From Bog-756 sp963725395 (GTDB lineage Bacteria; Actinomycetota; Acidimicrobiia; Acidimicrobiales; RAAP-2): a stretch of 64,000 bases of DNA. A model generated the notes under the pieces. That model made no database searches. It had not been told where the DNA came from and was given only the letters and a program-made list of their open reading frames with translations. The position numbers and the translations under genes are program-made. Below are positions 34,661 to 42,587 of this stretch, one piece after another (within the stretch, counting starts at the first letter, position 1; every line of letters starts with the position of its first letter). The stretch covers positions 124,001 to 188,000 of the forward strand of contig CAVRYH010000005.1 of NCBI GenBank assembly GCA_963725395.1, read 5' to 3'.

Positions 34661-36307
34661 CTATTGGCCAAATTGGCCTGCGGCTCCAAGGAGTGGTGGG
34701 CTTGAAAAGGACTCTCCCGATTCTTTGGAAAGTGCGGTCAGATCGTCCAACCACAAGGCAGCGTACGTGTCGGCCACGCTCGGTATCGTTGGTTTGTCGC
34801 TGGTCGTGGTCGCGTGAGGTTCGGCGTTGTCGACGACCTTCGGCGGTGGGACGGAAGCCGAAGCATTGTCAATCGGATCTGGATCCCGGACCGGTTGGGC
34901 CTGTATTCCGACCCGTGCCATGTTGACCGGCTCGCCAGTCAGACCGGGTGCCGGGATCTGCTTGGGAACCTGCCGCTCGCTGTTGGAGATGCCACCGAAC
35001 TGGCCGATCCAGGTCTCAGGGATGGTTTGGTTCCCGTACTTCGTTTCGACTCCAACGATGATCTTTGAGTAACTGCTGTTCCAGTAGAACTCCGGCACCA
35101 CGCCGTTGGGGAAGTTCGTCAGCCGCCTGATCGCCTTGGTGCGCACGTCGATTACGTACAGATCGGAGTTGAAGTCCGGACCGATGAAGTCGGACAGGAA
35201 TTGGAGTGTCTGCGTCGACCCTGTGTTCGGAGCGTCGAACCCGGTTCGCATCGCAGCAGAGACGATCAAGTCGTACCAGGAATTCTGGGGCTTGCTGCGG
35301 TTCGACATCATGATGACTGTCCTCATGTCTGGAGTGAAGATGGCCTGCTCGTTGTAGGCCGGGGTGTCGTCGCTGATCTGGGTCACCAGTGGATGCGAAG
35401 GCGAGGCACCTGGGCCATACAGACGCATGAAGTAGAGCTGCAGATGACCCCATCCTGGATTGGTCGTCTGGAACGGTGATCTGAGCCCGCCAGCAGCCGA
35501 GAAGAGAAAGCCACTGCCGTCGGGGGCCCAAGGTTGGGTCTCGTAGACGCCGTAAGGCTTGCCCACGACCTGTACGTTCCTTAAGGAGGGCACCCCGTGC
35601 TTGACGATGAAGGTACCGATCAACATCTCCCAGGTCTGCCCACCCTGGGAGAGCGGATAGGCCTCGGTGTGCGTCCAGACGATCTGCCTCCCGTTTGGGG
35701 ACCAGTAGGCGTGGAAGTTGTCATAGGGAACCCCACTCGAGGACGTGTACTGCAGACCCCCGTTGGGATCGGAGTTCGTCGTCAGCCTGTAGGGACGGGT
35801 TCCGTTCTCGCGCATGACATAGAGGTCTCCGCCATAACCGCCAAAACCCGGACTTCCGGTATGAATCGGCTGCTCGCCATAGGAGTCGAACAGGATCCAC
35901 TGGGCCTGTGGCTGCTCCTGAGGGAATGCGTTTGGACCCTGCACGGTCCTGCAGGTCAGGCACCGTTGGTCGCTTCCATCAAGGTTGGAGCGATAGATCT
36001 GGCTTACCCCGGCACTGTCGAGTTGGCCGGAGAGCACCTTGCCGCCGCGGCTCCAGGAAGCAGCCTGACCAAATGCGTAACCGTTGTGTGTGATCGTGAA
36101 GGTTGCGCCGAAGTAGGGACCGATCAGCGAATTGACAGCACCGGCCTGGCCCCCGATCATGGCCGACGAAATGCAGAGCGCGATGGCGAACAGTGTGGCC
36201 CGGCGAACCCTCGGTCTCGAGCGGCGTTTCACGTATGTTCGTCCCACCGTCGCTGGACGATTGGGGAGTCTGGATGAAGACGGTTGTCGTCCGTAGTCTG
36301 GATCCAT
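34661..36307 (-). CDS. Exported TolB-like beta-propeller protein
   Basis: A 548-residue protein with repeated propeller-blade motifs: QIYRSNLDGSDQRCLTC, DLYVMRENGTRPYRLT, YWSPNGRQIVW, QPWAPDGSGFLFS, IFTPDMRTVIMMS and DLYVIDVRTKAIRRLTNFPNG. These are WD40-like/TolB repeats. An Arg-rich n-region (RRSRPRVRRATL) precedes a hydrophobic segment at about residues 38-57, so it is probably exported, possibly by Tat. The Pro/Ser-rich C-terminal 80 residues are disordered. The start is ATG at 36307 with GAGGG upstream. The role is unknown; related proteins scaffold envelope complexes or are peptidase-like. Confidence 0.75.
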   Translation of the reverse strand: MDPDYGRQPSSSRLPNRPATVGRTYVKRRSRPRVRRATLFAIALCISSAMIGGQAGAVNSLIGPYFGATFTITHNGYAFGQAASWSRGGKVLSGQLDSAGVSQIYRSNLDGSDQRCLTCRTVQGPNAFPQEQPQAQWILFDSYGEQPIHTGSPGFGGYGGDLYVMRENGTRPYRLTTNSDPNGGLQYTSSSGVPYDNFHAYWSPNGRQIVWTHTEAYPLSQGGQTWEMLIGTFIVKHGVPSLRNVQVVGKPYGVYETQPWAPDGSGFLFSAAGGLRSPFQTTNPGWGHLQLYFMRLYGPGASPSHPLVTQISDDTPAYNEQAIFTPDMRTVIMMSNRSKPQNSWYDLIVSAAMRTGFDAPNTGSTQTLQFLSDFIGPDFNSDLYVIDVRTKAIRRLTNFPNGVVPEFYWNSSYSKIIVGVETKYGNQTIPETWIGQFGGISNSERQVPKQIPAPGLTGEPVNMARVGIQAQPVRDPDPIDNASASVPPPKVVDNAEPHATTTSDKPTIPSVADTYAALWLDDLTALSKESGESFSSPPLLGAAGQFGQ

Positions 36308-36646
36308 CTAGCCCTCGAGCCTAATCAGATCGTGAACTTCTGCCACGAGCATCGTGGCGGCACGACCCCCCCATCTGCTGACGTAGATTGAGGTACCGGC
36401 GCTTGCTCTGAGATTGCGGCCGGTCCTCTGCCCCTGTGCGATTCTGGCCCGGGGAGCCAAGTTACGGGGGCGGTCAGCACGACAGCGTCAAACGGTGGCG
36501 AGTGGGAGTTCTTGCTCAACGAAGCAGTGTGCGTGTCGGTGAGTCGTCGGGCCACACCCGGATCGTCTGCCTCAGGCGGGCACGCTTCGTACCATCCATT
36601 GATCTGAAGGTGGGAGGAAGAGGCGCAGCTTGGGACGGCGCGTGGC
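36308..36646. other. Intergenic region, 339 bp
   Basis: It lies between two minus-strand genes. I see no gene or strong secondary structure. Confidence 0.35.
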
Positions 36647-37642
36647 TCACGCAATCAGACTTAAGGCGATGCGCTGGAGACGCTGGCTTCTGCCCGCCAC
36701 ACTTTGCAAGGCGACGACAGCTCTTCCGGCGTCGGGTATCACGGCCAGAAACGACGAGTACCCTCCAGTCCCTCCGTTGTGCCATGTCGTGGTGGGGATC
36801 CGGTCCGGGGGTCCGTCAATGATCCAGGACAACCCGGTCTGTCGATTCGGCCGATCGGTCCGGGCGCCGTCAATCGCGTGGATTGCTGCCAACCCGGGGG
36901 CAGTCCCACCAAGGAGACCTGAAGCCAATCGAGCCATGTCTTCGATCGTGCTGAACAGTCCACCCGCGGGTGCGTAACCTCGAAGCGCCCAGGGTTCACG
37001 GGGCAAGCCGATCGACGACCGACCCCAGGGCGCACCATGTCCCTTCGACGAGACACCCGTCGCCTCCATCCCCAGGGGCAGCAGGATTCGCTCTGCCAGT
37101 AGTGCCGCATAGTCCACGGAGAGAGCGGTGGCCAAGAGCTCTCCGACGACAGCCCCTCCAAGGTTGGAGTACCTCCGTTGGCCGCGGCCCTGGAGCGGTT
37201 GGCGGGCGGCGAGCTCAATCACGCACGTCGGGCTGCCGCGATAGGGGTTTCGTCCCAGCAGGGCATAAGGCAATGCGCGAAGCGTGCCGGTTCCACCGGC
37301 TGGCATCCTAGGAAGCCCTGAGCAATGGGTCGCAAGTTCAGAGAGGGTGACCGATGCCAACTCAGTCCCTTCAATCGTTGGTGCAAGCATCCTGACGGGT
37401 GAGTCCAGGAAGAAACGGCCCTCTTGCACGATGTCAGCAAGGAGCATTCCCGTAAGGCCCTTGGTGATTGAGCCAATCTCGAAACGAGTGTCCGGCGAGG
37501 AGCGAACGAGGGCGAATCGGACACGAGGCTCAGAGTTGAGGTCGACAACCGCCAGGGCCAGTCGGCCGGCGACGACGCCGGCGACATCGTGCAGTCTTGC
37601 AAGAAGTGCGGGATCACTCTCAGCCGGAGAGGCTTCAGCCAT
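36647..37642 (-). CDS. Beta-lactamase-related serine hydrolase
   Basis: A 331-residue class C beta-lactamase/esterase-family protein. The nucleophile motif SITK is at 58-61, the YSN motif lies in QRRYSNLGGAVV, and the third motif appears as HNGGTGGY near the C-terminus. There is no signal peptide, so it is probably a cytoplasmic esterase or D-aminopeptidase-like enzyme rather than a resistance lactamase. The start is ATG at 37642; its ribosome binding site is poor. Confidence 0.85.
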   Translation of the reverse strand: MAEASPAESDPALLARLHDVAGVVAGRLALAVVDLNSEPRVRFALVRSSPDTRFEIGSITKGLTGMLLADIVQEGRFFLDSPVRMLAPTIEGTELASVTLSELATHCSGLPRMPAGGTGTLRALPYALLGRNPYRGSPTCVIELAARQPLQGRGQRRYSNLGGAVVGELLATALSVDYAALLAERILLPLGMEATGVSSKGHGAPWGRSSIGLPREPWALRGYAPAGGLFSTIEDMARLASGLLGGTAPGLAAIHAIDGARTDRPNRQTGLSWIIDGPPDRIPTTTWHNGGTGGYSSFLAVIPDAGRAVVALQSVAGRSQRLQRIALSLIA

Positions 37643-37944
37643 AAGGGAGGACTCTAGCTATCAGAGTCTATTGTGGGACTGAGCGGCTAGCAGCGTCTGT
37701 TCCTGGGACTCCAACGTCATCTCTCGTCAGTGACGATGTCTGCAATTGGCCGCAGATCCTTACGACATAGATAGATGGCATATCCGGGCAAGGATCGTGA
37801 CGCTGGGTCGTACCTTCGAGGCCACCCGTCCTGACCGCATCCTATTGAGGGGCCCGCCTGGGTCGCTCCTCTCCGTTGACTTCGATCGTCAGCCGTCCCT
37901 CACCGTGGGGTCCGTCCAGAGTGACCCCCGTACGATTGGGGCTC
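37643..37944. other. Divergent region, 302 bp
   Basis: It separates the serine hydrolase and the TfoX-like gene. A short plus-strand frame exists, but I would not call it a gene. Confidence 0.3.
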
Positions 37945-38343
37945 GTGGGCTATGACGAGGAACTAGCCGGGCGACTTCGCGACTTGCTGGGCGGTGAGCC
38001 TCGGCTCACCGAGAAAGTGATGTTCGGTGGACTTGCCTTTTTGATCAACGGGAACATGGCCATCTCTGCGAGCGGCCAAGGTGGTGTTCTCGTCCGCGTC
38101 GACCCCACCGATTCTGACGAGCTTGTCGACGGTTCGGCTGCCGAGGTAGCGGTGATGCGTGGCCGCCCGATTGAGGGTTGGTTGCGCGTTGCGCCCGAGC
38201 ATCTCGTCACAGAACAACAACTCGGCAAGTGGGTGGGTTTGGGTGCGGCCTCACGCGCTCGCTTCCTGCCAAGAGATAGACGTCACGGCTTCACCGGCCA
38301 CCTCAGGCGGAACGGATGGCGCCGGCGATGGTGGCGCCCTTGA
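37945..38343 (+). CDS. TfoX N-terminal domain protein
   Basis: A 132-residue protein with the TfoX_N fold: YDEELAGRLRDLLGG, KVMFGGLAFLINGNMAIS and VLVRVDP. Stand-alone versions are common in actinobacteria and of unknown function; in competence proteins the domain accompanies a second TfoX_C domain, absent here. I chose GTG at 37945 because the family starts with a short M-x-YDEEL. The last 25 residues (after LPRD) are Arg/Trp-rich and extend beyond the normal domain end, which may reflect a lost stop codon. Confidence 0.75.
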   Translation: MGYDEELAGRLRDLLGGEPRLTEKVMFGGLAFLINGNMAISASGQGGVLVRVDPTDSDELVDGSAAEVAVMRGRPIEGWLRVAPEHLVTEQQLGKWVGLGAASRARFLPRDRRHGFTGHLRRNGWRRRWWRP

Positions 38344-38443
38344 TGACATGACCGGTACGTCCGGGAGGGTCTCGGAACCGGTGCCGATCGCGGTGGTTAC
38401 TGGTGATGCGCCCTCTGCCGGCACGTTTGGCCGACGACGCCCT

Positions 38444-39229
38444 CTATGACAGCGTAGCGACGAAGGAGTCCCGTGACGCCTCCCACCAGCGCATCCTTCG
38501 CTCGTACCTTTCCATGCCACCCATCTCTTCGAGCAAACGTCTGAAGTTCGCATCACCAGCATCGACTCGACGCTGCACGAATGCGCCACCACCTCGCATC
38601 GATCGGTCGAGGTGCTGGAGCAACTCCTGACGGCCACCCGCGTCGAGGCCGTACGTGTCGGCCACCAGCAAGAGGCGAACCCGACGATCGACCTCCTCGA
38701 ATCCAAGGCGACTGGCACTCAGTTCGTCGTCGACTGGCACACACATCCGTGCGAACGCGGCGAGGTCGAAAATTGGTCGACCGGGAGCGGCGAAGTCGAA
38801 ATCGAGGAGACCGACGGCTCGTCGGTCCCGGAAGACGACATTCTCAAGGCAGACGTCGTTGTGGCAGATCATTGATCCACCTGCTGGATCTGCTAGCTCG
38901 CCGCTCCAGGTGCCGAATCGGACAGGGACTTTGGAGGAGGCGTCGTGGAACGAGCGCAACAACACGACAATCGATGCCAGGGTGTCATCGGCCTGGGCCC
39001 AGGCCGGAAACGGTGGAAGGGGAACATCGCCTTCTATGAAGATGAGCCGCTCACGACCGTCGGCCAGTACGTCGACCGGAAGGGGTGCGCCCTCAAACCC
39101 TGTCGAGCGGATCTTCCTCAAGAATTCGTGCACCGACGTCGAGTGGGTATTCGAGGGTCGCAGGACGAACTCGCCACGCCGCACGACACCTCCGGCATTG
39201 GCCACACCTCCCTGCAGGATCTCATCCAC
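38444..39229 (-). CDS. Aminoglycoside phosphotransferase-family kinase-like protein
   Basis: A 261-residue protein of the APH/choline-kinase fold. The catalytic loop is CHNDVCLENVVF (H123, D125, N130) and the metal-binding motif is DFDFAAPG (D143, D145). The N-terminal lobe is short (VVRRGEFVLRPSN). These enzymes phosphorylate small hydroxyl compounds; resistance cannot be concluded. The start is ATG at 39229. It lies just downstream of the ArsR-SRPBCC pair on the same strand, 56 bases away. Confidence 0.82.
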   Translation of the reverse strand: MDEILQGGVANAGGVVRRGEFVLRPSNTHSTSVHEFLRKIRSTGFEGAPLPVDVLADGRERLIFIEGDVPLPPFPAWAQADDTLASIVVLLRSFHDASSKVPVRFGTWSGELADPAGGSMICHNDVCLENVVFRDRRAVGLLDFDFAAPGRPIFDLAAFARMCVPVDDELSASRLGFEEVDRRVRLLLVADTYGLDAGGRQELLQHLDRSMRGGGAFVQRRVDAGDANFRRLLEEMGGMERYERRMRWWEASRDSFVATLS

Positions 39230-39285
39230 AGCGGGAGTCTCTCAGGGGCGGCCGCGACATGCCGGAACGATGAGGCTGGTAGTGC

Positions 39286-39795
39286 TCAGTCGGCCGGGGT
39301 CCGGACCCCCTGAGGTGGTCCCTCCTGCGGCCCGAGAACAGGTTCGAAGACGTCCACGTAGCGATCAAAGCGCGGCTTCCAGGCTTCACTCTCGGTGCCC
39401 AGCTGCAGACGATCAAGGCAACCGTCCCAACCTGCGGCATTGCGGGCCGCATGGTTTGCGTTCAGTTCCTCGGTGAGAACGAGCACAGTTCCTCCGTCGG
39501 TCGCTTTGGTGAGGGTGATCCCGATGGTGTCTTTGTCCCAGGTGAAGCTGACCCTGTGGGGCGGATCCCACTCCAACACCGTGCCCGGAAGAGGTTCAAT
39601 GTCGTGCTCGTCGAAGTGGTGGGTCAGCGTCGCACCTACTTTCCACTCGTCGATCTCGATGCGGGTTGGGAACCAGGCTCGCATCTCGTCCGGGTCGGTC
39701 ACCGCCCGCCACACTCTGTCGATCGATCCGGGCAGATGGCGCTCGAATCGCAGTACGGGCCGGAGGCCCGCCGAGAGCAACGTCGCTTCCTTCAT
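39286..39795 (-). CDS. SRPBCC (AHSA1-like) domain protein
   Basis: A 169-residue START/Bet v1-fold protein. LRFERHLPGSIDRVWRAVTDPDEMRAWFP and VLEWDPPHRVSFTWD are typical of the AHSA1/SRPBCC group often encoded beside ArsR regulators. It probably binds a hydrophobic ligand. I chose ATG at 39795 with GTGGAGG six bases upstream; the frame extends upstream into the ArsR gene. It overlaps nothing and follows the ArsR stop by 11 bases, so the two form an operon. Confidence 0.88.
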   Translation of the reverse strand: MKEATLLSAGLRPVLRFERHLPGSIDRVWRAVTDPDEMRAWFPTRIEIDEWKVGATLTHHFDEHDIEPLPGTVLEWDPPHRVSFTWDKDTIGITLTKATDGGTVLVLTEELNANHAARNAAGWDGCLDRLQLGTESEAWKPRFDRYVDVFEPVLGPQEGPPQGVRTPAD

Positions 39796-39806
39796 CGTTT
39801 CCTCCA

Positions 39807-40121
39807 CTAAGCCGGTGGTTCCCTCACTGTGGCTTCCAGCCTGTCCAGGCTGTCTCGCCACATCTGGCGATAGGGCTCGAGCCAATGGTCGATTTCGCTG
39901 AGCTGGTCAGGACACACCCTGTAGAGGCGACGTTGGCCGTCCGGTCGGGCGGCGACAAGTCCTGCCTCACGAAGGATACGTAGGTGTTTAGAAACGGCGG
40001 GCTGGCTCATTGCCAAGCGGTCGACGAGCACGTGGACCGGCTGCTCGCCGTCGCGCAGTGCGTCGAGGATCTCACGCCGGTTGGGCTCTGCGATCACCCC
40101 GATGGTGCCGTCGATGCTCAT
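39807..40121 (-). CDS. ArsR-family regulator
   Basis: A 104-residue winged-helix repressor. IAEPNRREILDALRDGEQPVHV, then MSQPAVSKHLRILREAGLV and RPDGQRRLYRV are the ArsR DNA-binding landmarks. It lacks the CxC metal motif, so it is not a simple arsenic or cadmium sensor. Such ArsR proteins are commonly paired with SRPBCC proteins, as here. The start is ATG at 40121 with AGGAG upstream. Direct repeats at 40143-40165 are candidate operators. Confidence 0.92.
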   Translation of the reverse strand: MSIDGTIGVIAEPNRREILDALRDGEQPVHVLVDRLAMSQPAVSKHLRILREAGLVAARPDGQRRLYRVCPDQLSEIDHWLEPYRQMWRDSLDRLEATVREPPA

Positions 40122-40581
40122 GGCAAGATCATGCTCCTGTTAGCATATATCTGTCAAGGCATATACAGGAATAGCCCTACGCGGGTGGATGGGTCCATAC
40201 GGCGCTCGGGGATCCTCGGGGGCGAAAAGGATGGTGGCGGGAGGGTGGCATCTGTGAGCTCGCACGCCGACCCGATCAAAACGGCAAACAATGATCATCG
40301 GGCCATCCAGAGCGATTGGGCCGGTGAGCCGGATGACCACCAGCGTTGTCTTGGCGGTAGAGGTCGACACCTCCCTGGTTGGCGGACACGCCGGCTGTTC
40401 GGCAACCAGATGGGGTTGCGATGGTCGGGTCGGTACGCAGCAACGATCGGGGAGTGCCGGGCCAGGGGTTAACGGCTCTCCTCTACGTCGGCAGCGATTC
40501 GCGCCAGCCCGGACACTGACCGGAGTGCGCGGACGGCAACGGTCGCATAGCGGTCGCGTCCGGGCGGTGGCGCTTTGCTGG
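40122..40581. other. Intergenic region, 460 bp
   Basis: It lies between the ArsR start and the Hsp20 stop. Besides the AT-rich repeat region at 40143-40165 I see no gene. Confidence 0.35.
40143..40165. promoter_or_regulatory. Direct repeats upstream of arsR, probable promoter/operator
   Basis: GCATATA occurs at 40143-40149 and 40159-40165, 16 bp apart, in an AT-rich island 22-44 bp upstream of the arsR start. TTGACA on the minus strand (40157-40152) lies between them and resembles a -35 box. ArsR proteins usually bind such sites over their own promoter. Confidence 0.5.
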
Positions 40582-41022
40582 TCAGGCGGAGAGTTGCTGG
40601 TGATCAGCCTTCTCTGTGACTTCGATTCGGCGAGGCTTCGCGTGCTCCGCAACCGGGATGGCCAGCGTCAGGACTCCCGCCTCGTACTCGGCCCGGATGT
40701 GCTCGGTGTCCAGATTGGTGCCCAAGAACACCTGCCTGGTGAATGTCCCATACGGCCGTTCGGTGATCACTGACTCGACGTTCTCCGACGTCGGTGGGGC
40801 CGGCCGCTCGGCCTTGATCGTGAGGACGTTCTCCTCGACCGTCAGCTCGACACTGTCGGCGCTGACGCCTGGTATGTCGAGGCGGATCAGAAAGGAGTCG
40901 TCTTTTCTGTAGGCGTCCATCGGCATAGCCAACGATCGGGTACCGTTACCGCCCTGTCCGCCCCAGAGCTGCTGGAACAGGCGGTCAACGTCCCTGAACG
41001 GATCACTGCGCACAAGAGCCAT
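40582..41022 (-). CDS. Hsp20 small heat-shock chaperone
   Basis: A 146-residue alpha-crystallin protein. The N-terminal arm is VRSDPFRDVDRLFQQLW, the alpha-crystallin domain spans about residues 38-130 (DIPGVSADSVELTVEENVLTIKAER, then EYEAGVLTLAIPV, containing the family GVLTL motif), and the C-terminal tail has AKPRRIEV. It prevents aggregation of unfolded proteins. I chose ATG at 41022 with GGAGG eight bases upstream. A CIRCE element 70 bp upstream indicates HrcA control. Confidence 0.95.
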   Translation of the reverse strand: MALVRSDPFRDVDRLFQQLWGGQGGNGTRSLAMPMDAYRKDDSFLIRLDIPGVSADSVELTVEENVLTIKAERPAPPTSENVESVITERPYGTFTRQVFLGTNLDTEHIRAEYEAGVLTLAIPVAEHAKPRRIEVTEKADHQQLSA

Positions 41023-41063
41023 GATCATCACCTCCTACGAGCAAGACTTTGTGAGCTCTCGCG

Positions 41064-41077
41064 CCGCCAATTGGCGG
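41064..41077. promoter_or_regulatory. Perfect palindrome in the hsp20 leader
   Basis: CCGCCAA directly followed by TTGGCGG, a 14-bp perfect palindrome between the CIRCE element and the hsp20 start. It may be a second regulator site or a leader hairpin. Confidence 0.4.
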
Positions 41078-41091
41078 TGACGGAACAATTT

Positions 41092-41118
41092 TTAGCACTC
41101 TCAAGCCGCGAGTGCCAG
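41092..41118. promoter_or_regulatory. CIRCE element (HrcA operator)
   Basis: TTAGCACTC, nine bases (TCAAGCCGC), GAGTGCCAG: the consensus is TTAGCACTC-N9-GAGTGCTAA, so the first arm is perfect and the second has two mismatches at its end. It lies 70 bp upstream of the hsp20 start. HrcA represses chaperone genes through this site in many bacteria. Confidence 0.85.
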
Positions 41119-41335
41119 CCATTTTTTCGATTCGTCCCGTGACATCGCCGAGCAGCCAAGACTCGTCGGGAGCAAGTTCCCCCGGCCTGTGCGCACGACT
41201 TCTGGGCCTACATGGGACCGTGATGTCGATTGCGACCTGGTCCGCCCCGGGAGGTATGGACGGCCGAGTAGGTGCCCTGCGGCATCACGGGAGAGCCGTC
41301 GGTCGACGCTGACCGGAGTCCAGCCGCACCCTCGG

Positions 41336-41998
41336 TCAGTGGCCGGCCAAGCCCAGAGAGCCGTCGACGATCAGGTATAGACCGACCAGAAACGTGACGG
41401 CGGCGAAAAGTGCCGGGCCAGCCTGGACCAGTCGATCACGGAGTGCCTGGAGATGTGCCTCCGCCTGACCAGGACGGCGGGCGAAGTAGAGGTAGATCCC
41501 CGCCACGGTGGCCGTCGAGACCACGGTGAACACGGCGAAGGCGATCAGCGCGACCAGAAAGGCCGTATGGTCGCGGACGATCACTACCGCAGCTGCGGCG
41601 GTCAGGGTCCACGGCTGCTCGAGGACACCGAGCATGACGGCGGTTGCCGGATTGAGGCGATCGATGTGAGCGGTGAGGCTCCGCGAGATTCCTGAAGGCT
41701 CATGGGGGGTGTGACGCTCGCCCCATTTGCGGATGCCCACGTAGCCGAGACCCATGCCGAACAGGATCTCGATGACACTGACGACGACGCGCCCCCCACC
41801 CGTGCGAACCGTATGACCGCCCCCGATCAAGTAGCTGGCTCCGAACACCACCACAAGCGAGATGCTCCAGCCGACGAGAAACGCGGCGGCGTTCGCCCGG
41901 GCTCGGTTGGTGGCGAGCAGCGTGATGAAGACCACGAGGGTGCTGGGGGAGACGCTGGCGAGGAGGCCGAGCGCCAGGATCGCCAGAAGGAGGCTCAC
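41336..41998 (-). CDS. GAP/Sap-family integral membrane protein
   Basis: A 220-residue protein with about six transmembrane helices: LLLAILALGLLASVSPS, ANAAAFLVGWSISLVVVFGASYLIGGG, VVVSVIEILFGMGLGYVGI, and others to the C-terminus. The pattern LASVSPSTLVVFITLLATNRARANAAAFLVGW matches the GAP family that includes mycobacterial Sap, a sulfolipid-addressing protein; this is from recollection. The likely role is export or traffic of a small solute or lipid. GTG at 41998 is chosen because the helix starts right there; no strong ribosome binding site. The upstream frame to 42193 looks untranslated. Confidence 0.75.
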   Translation of the reverse strand: MSLLLAILALGLLASVSPSTLVVFITLLATNRARANAAAFLVGWSISLVVVFGASYLIGGGHTVRTGGGRVVVSVIEILFGMGLGYVGIRKWGERHTPHEPSGISRSLTAHIDRLNPATAVMLGVLEQPWTLTAAAAVVIVRDHTAFLVALIAFAVFTVVSTATVAGIYLYFARRPGQAEAHLQALRDRLVQAGPALFAAVTFLVGLYLIVDGSLGLAGH

Positions 41999-42329
41999 AC
42001 AACCACGCCGATCATCGAGGTCCCTTCGTGGAGCTACCGACCTCCCGTGCGGTGACCACCGGCGCGGATGAGGCTCCGAGACCTGGCACCCCGGAGAGCC
42101 CATGGTACCGGCCTCCATTCGGTGACCTGGCCCGCCGTTCGTGAGTGAACTCCCGGTGAACGGCCCTCGCTCCGGTCGGGCCGCTCCAGACACCGGGTGG
42201 AGCGCCCCCCCTGTCCCGGCACATCGTCGGATTAATCGACCCTGGACAGGTGCCCAGTGTTCGGCCCGGCGAGCCCACGAACAACAGCGAGGCGAATCGG
42301 GGGGTGGTCAGACGTCAGCAGCCCGAAGG
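41999..42329. other. Divergent region, 331 bp
   Basis: I see nothing recognisable. Any body of the broken hydrolase gene that follows is not visible here in another frame. Confidence 0.3.
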
Positions 42330-42569
42330 ATGCAAGCCGCGCTCTGCCCATGGCTCTACCCACACCAGCACACGGCCAACTGCCAGAGCATGGACGAAGC
42401 GACCTGGCTCCAGATCACCGACGTTCCCCAGAATTCGGATACCCGACCCTTCGCCAACGAGATAACCGGACCGACATGGGGCTACCACTTCGAGGACATC
42501 AATCTGGCGCTCGAGAACCTGGTCAGCGATGTCCGCGCTGCGGAGGCCACCTACAAGGCCCGGTCCTGA
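42330..42569 (+). pseudogene. C-terminal fragment of a DUF3089-like hydrolase
   Basis: The 79 codons from ATG 42330 end with WLQITDVP, then EITGPTWGYHFEDINLALENL and VSDVRAAEATYK. As I remember it, this is the C-terminal block of DUF3089 alpha/beta-hydrolase-type proteins, which are normally about 300-400 residues, with the nucleophile and acid far upstream. Nothing upstream codes for that part, so this appears to be a truncated remnant, or a small protein with the same terminal motif. Confidence in the family is modest. Confidence 0.4.
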
Positions 42570-42587
42570 CCGGACCGACGTTCTCCG

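Noticed and set aside
36647..37642. Antibiotic-resistance beta-lactamase
   Set aside because: The protein has SITK and YSN motifs, but no signal peptide and an esterase-like third motif, so resistance cannot be claimed.
38444..39229. Aminoglycoside resistance kinase
   Set aside because: Only the general APH fold is visible; nothing indicates an aminoglycoside substrate.
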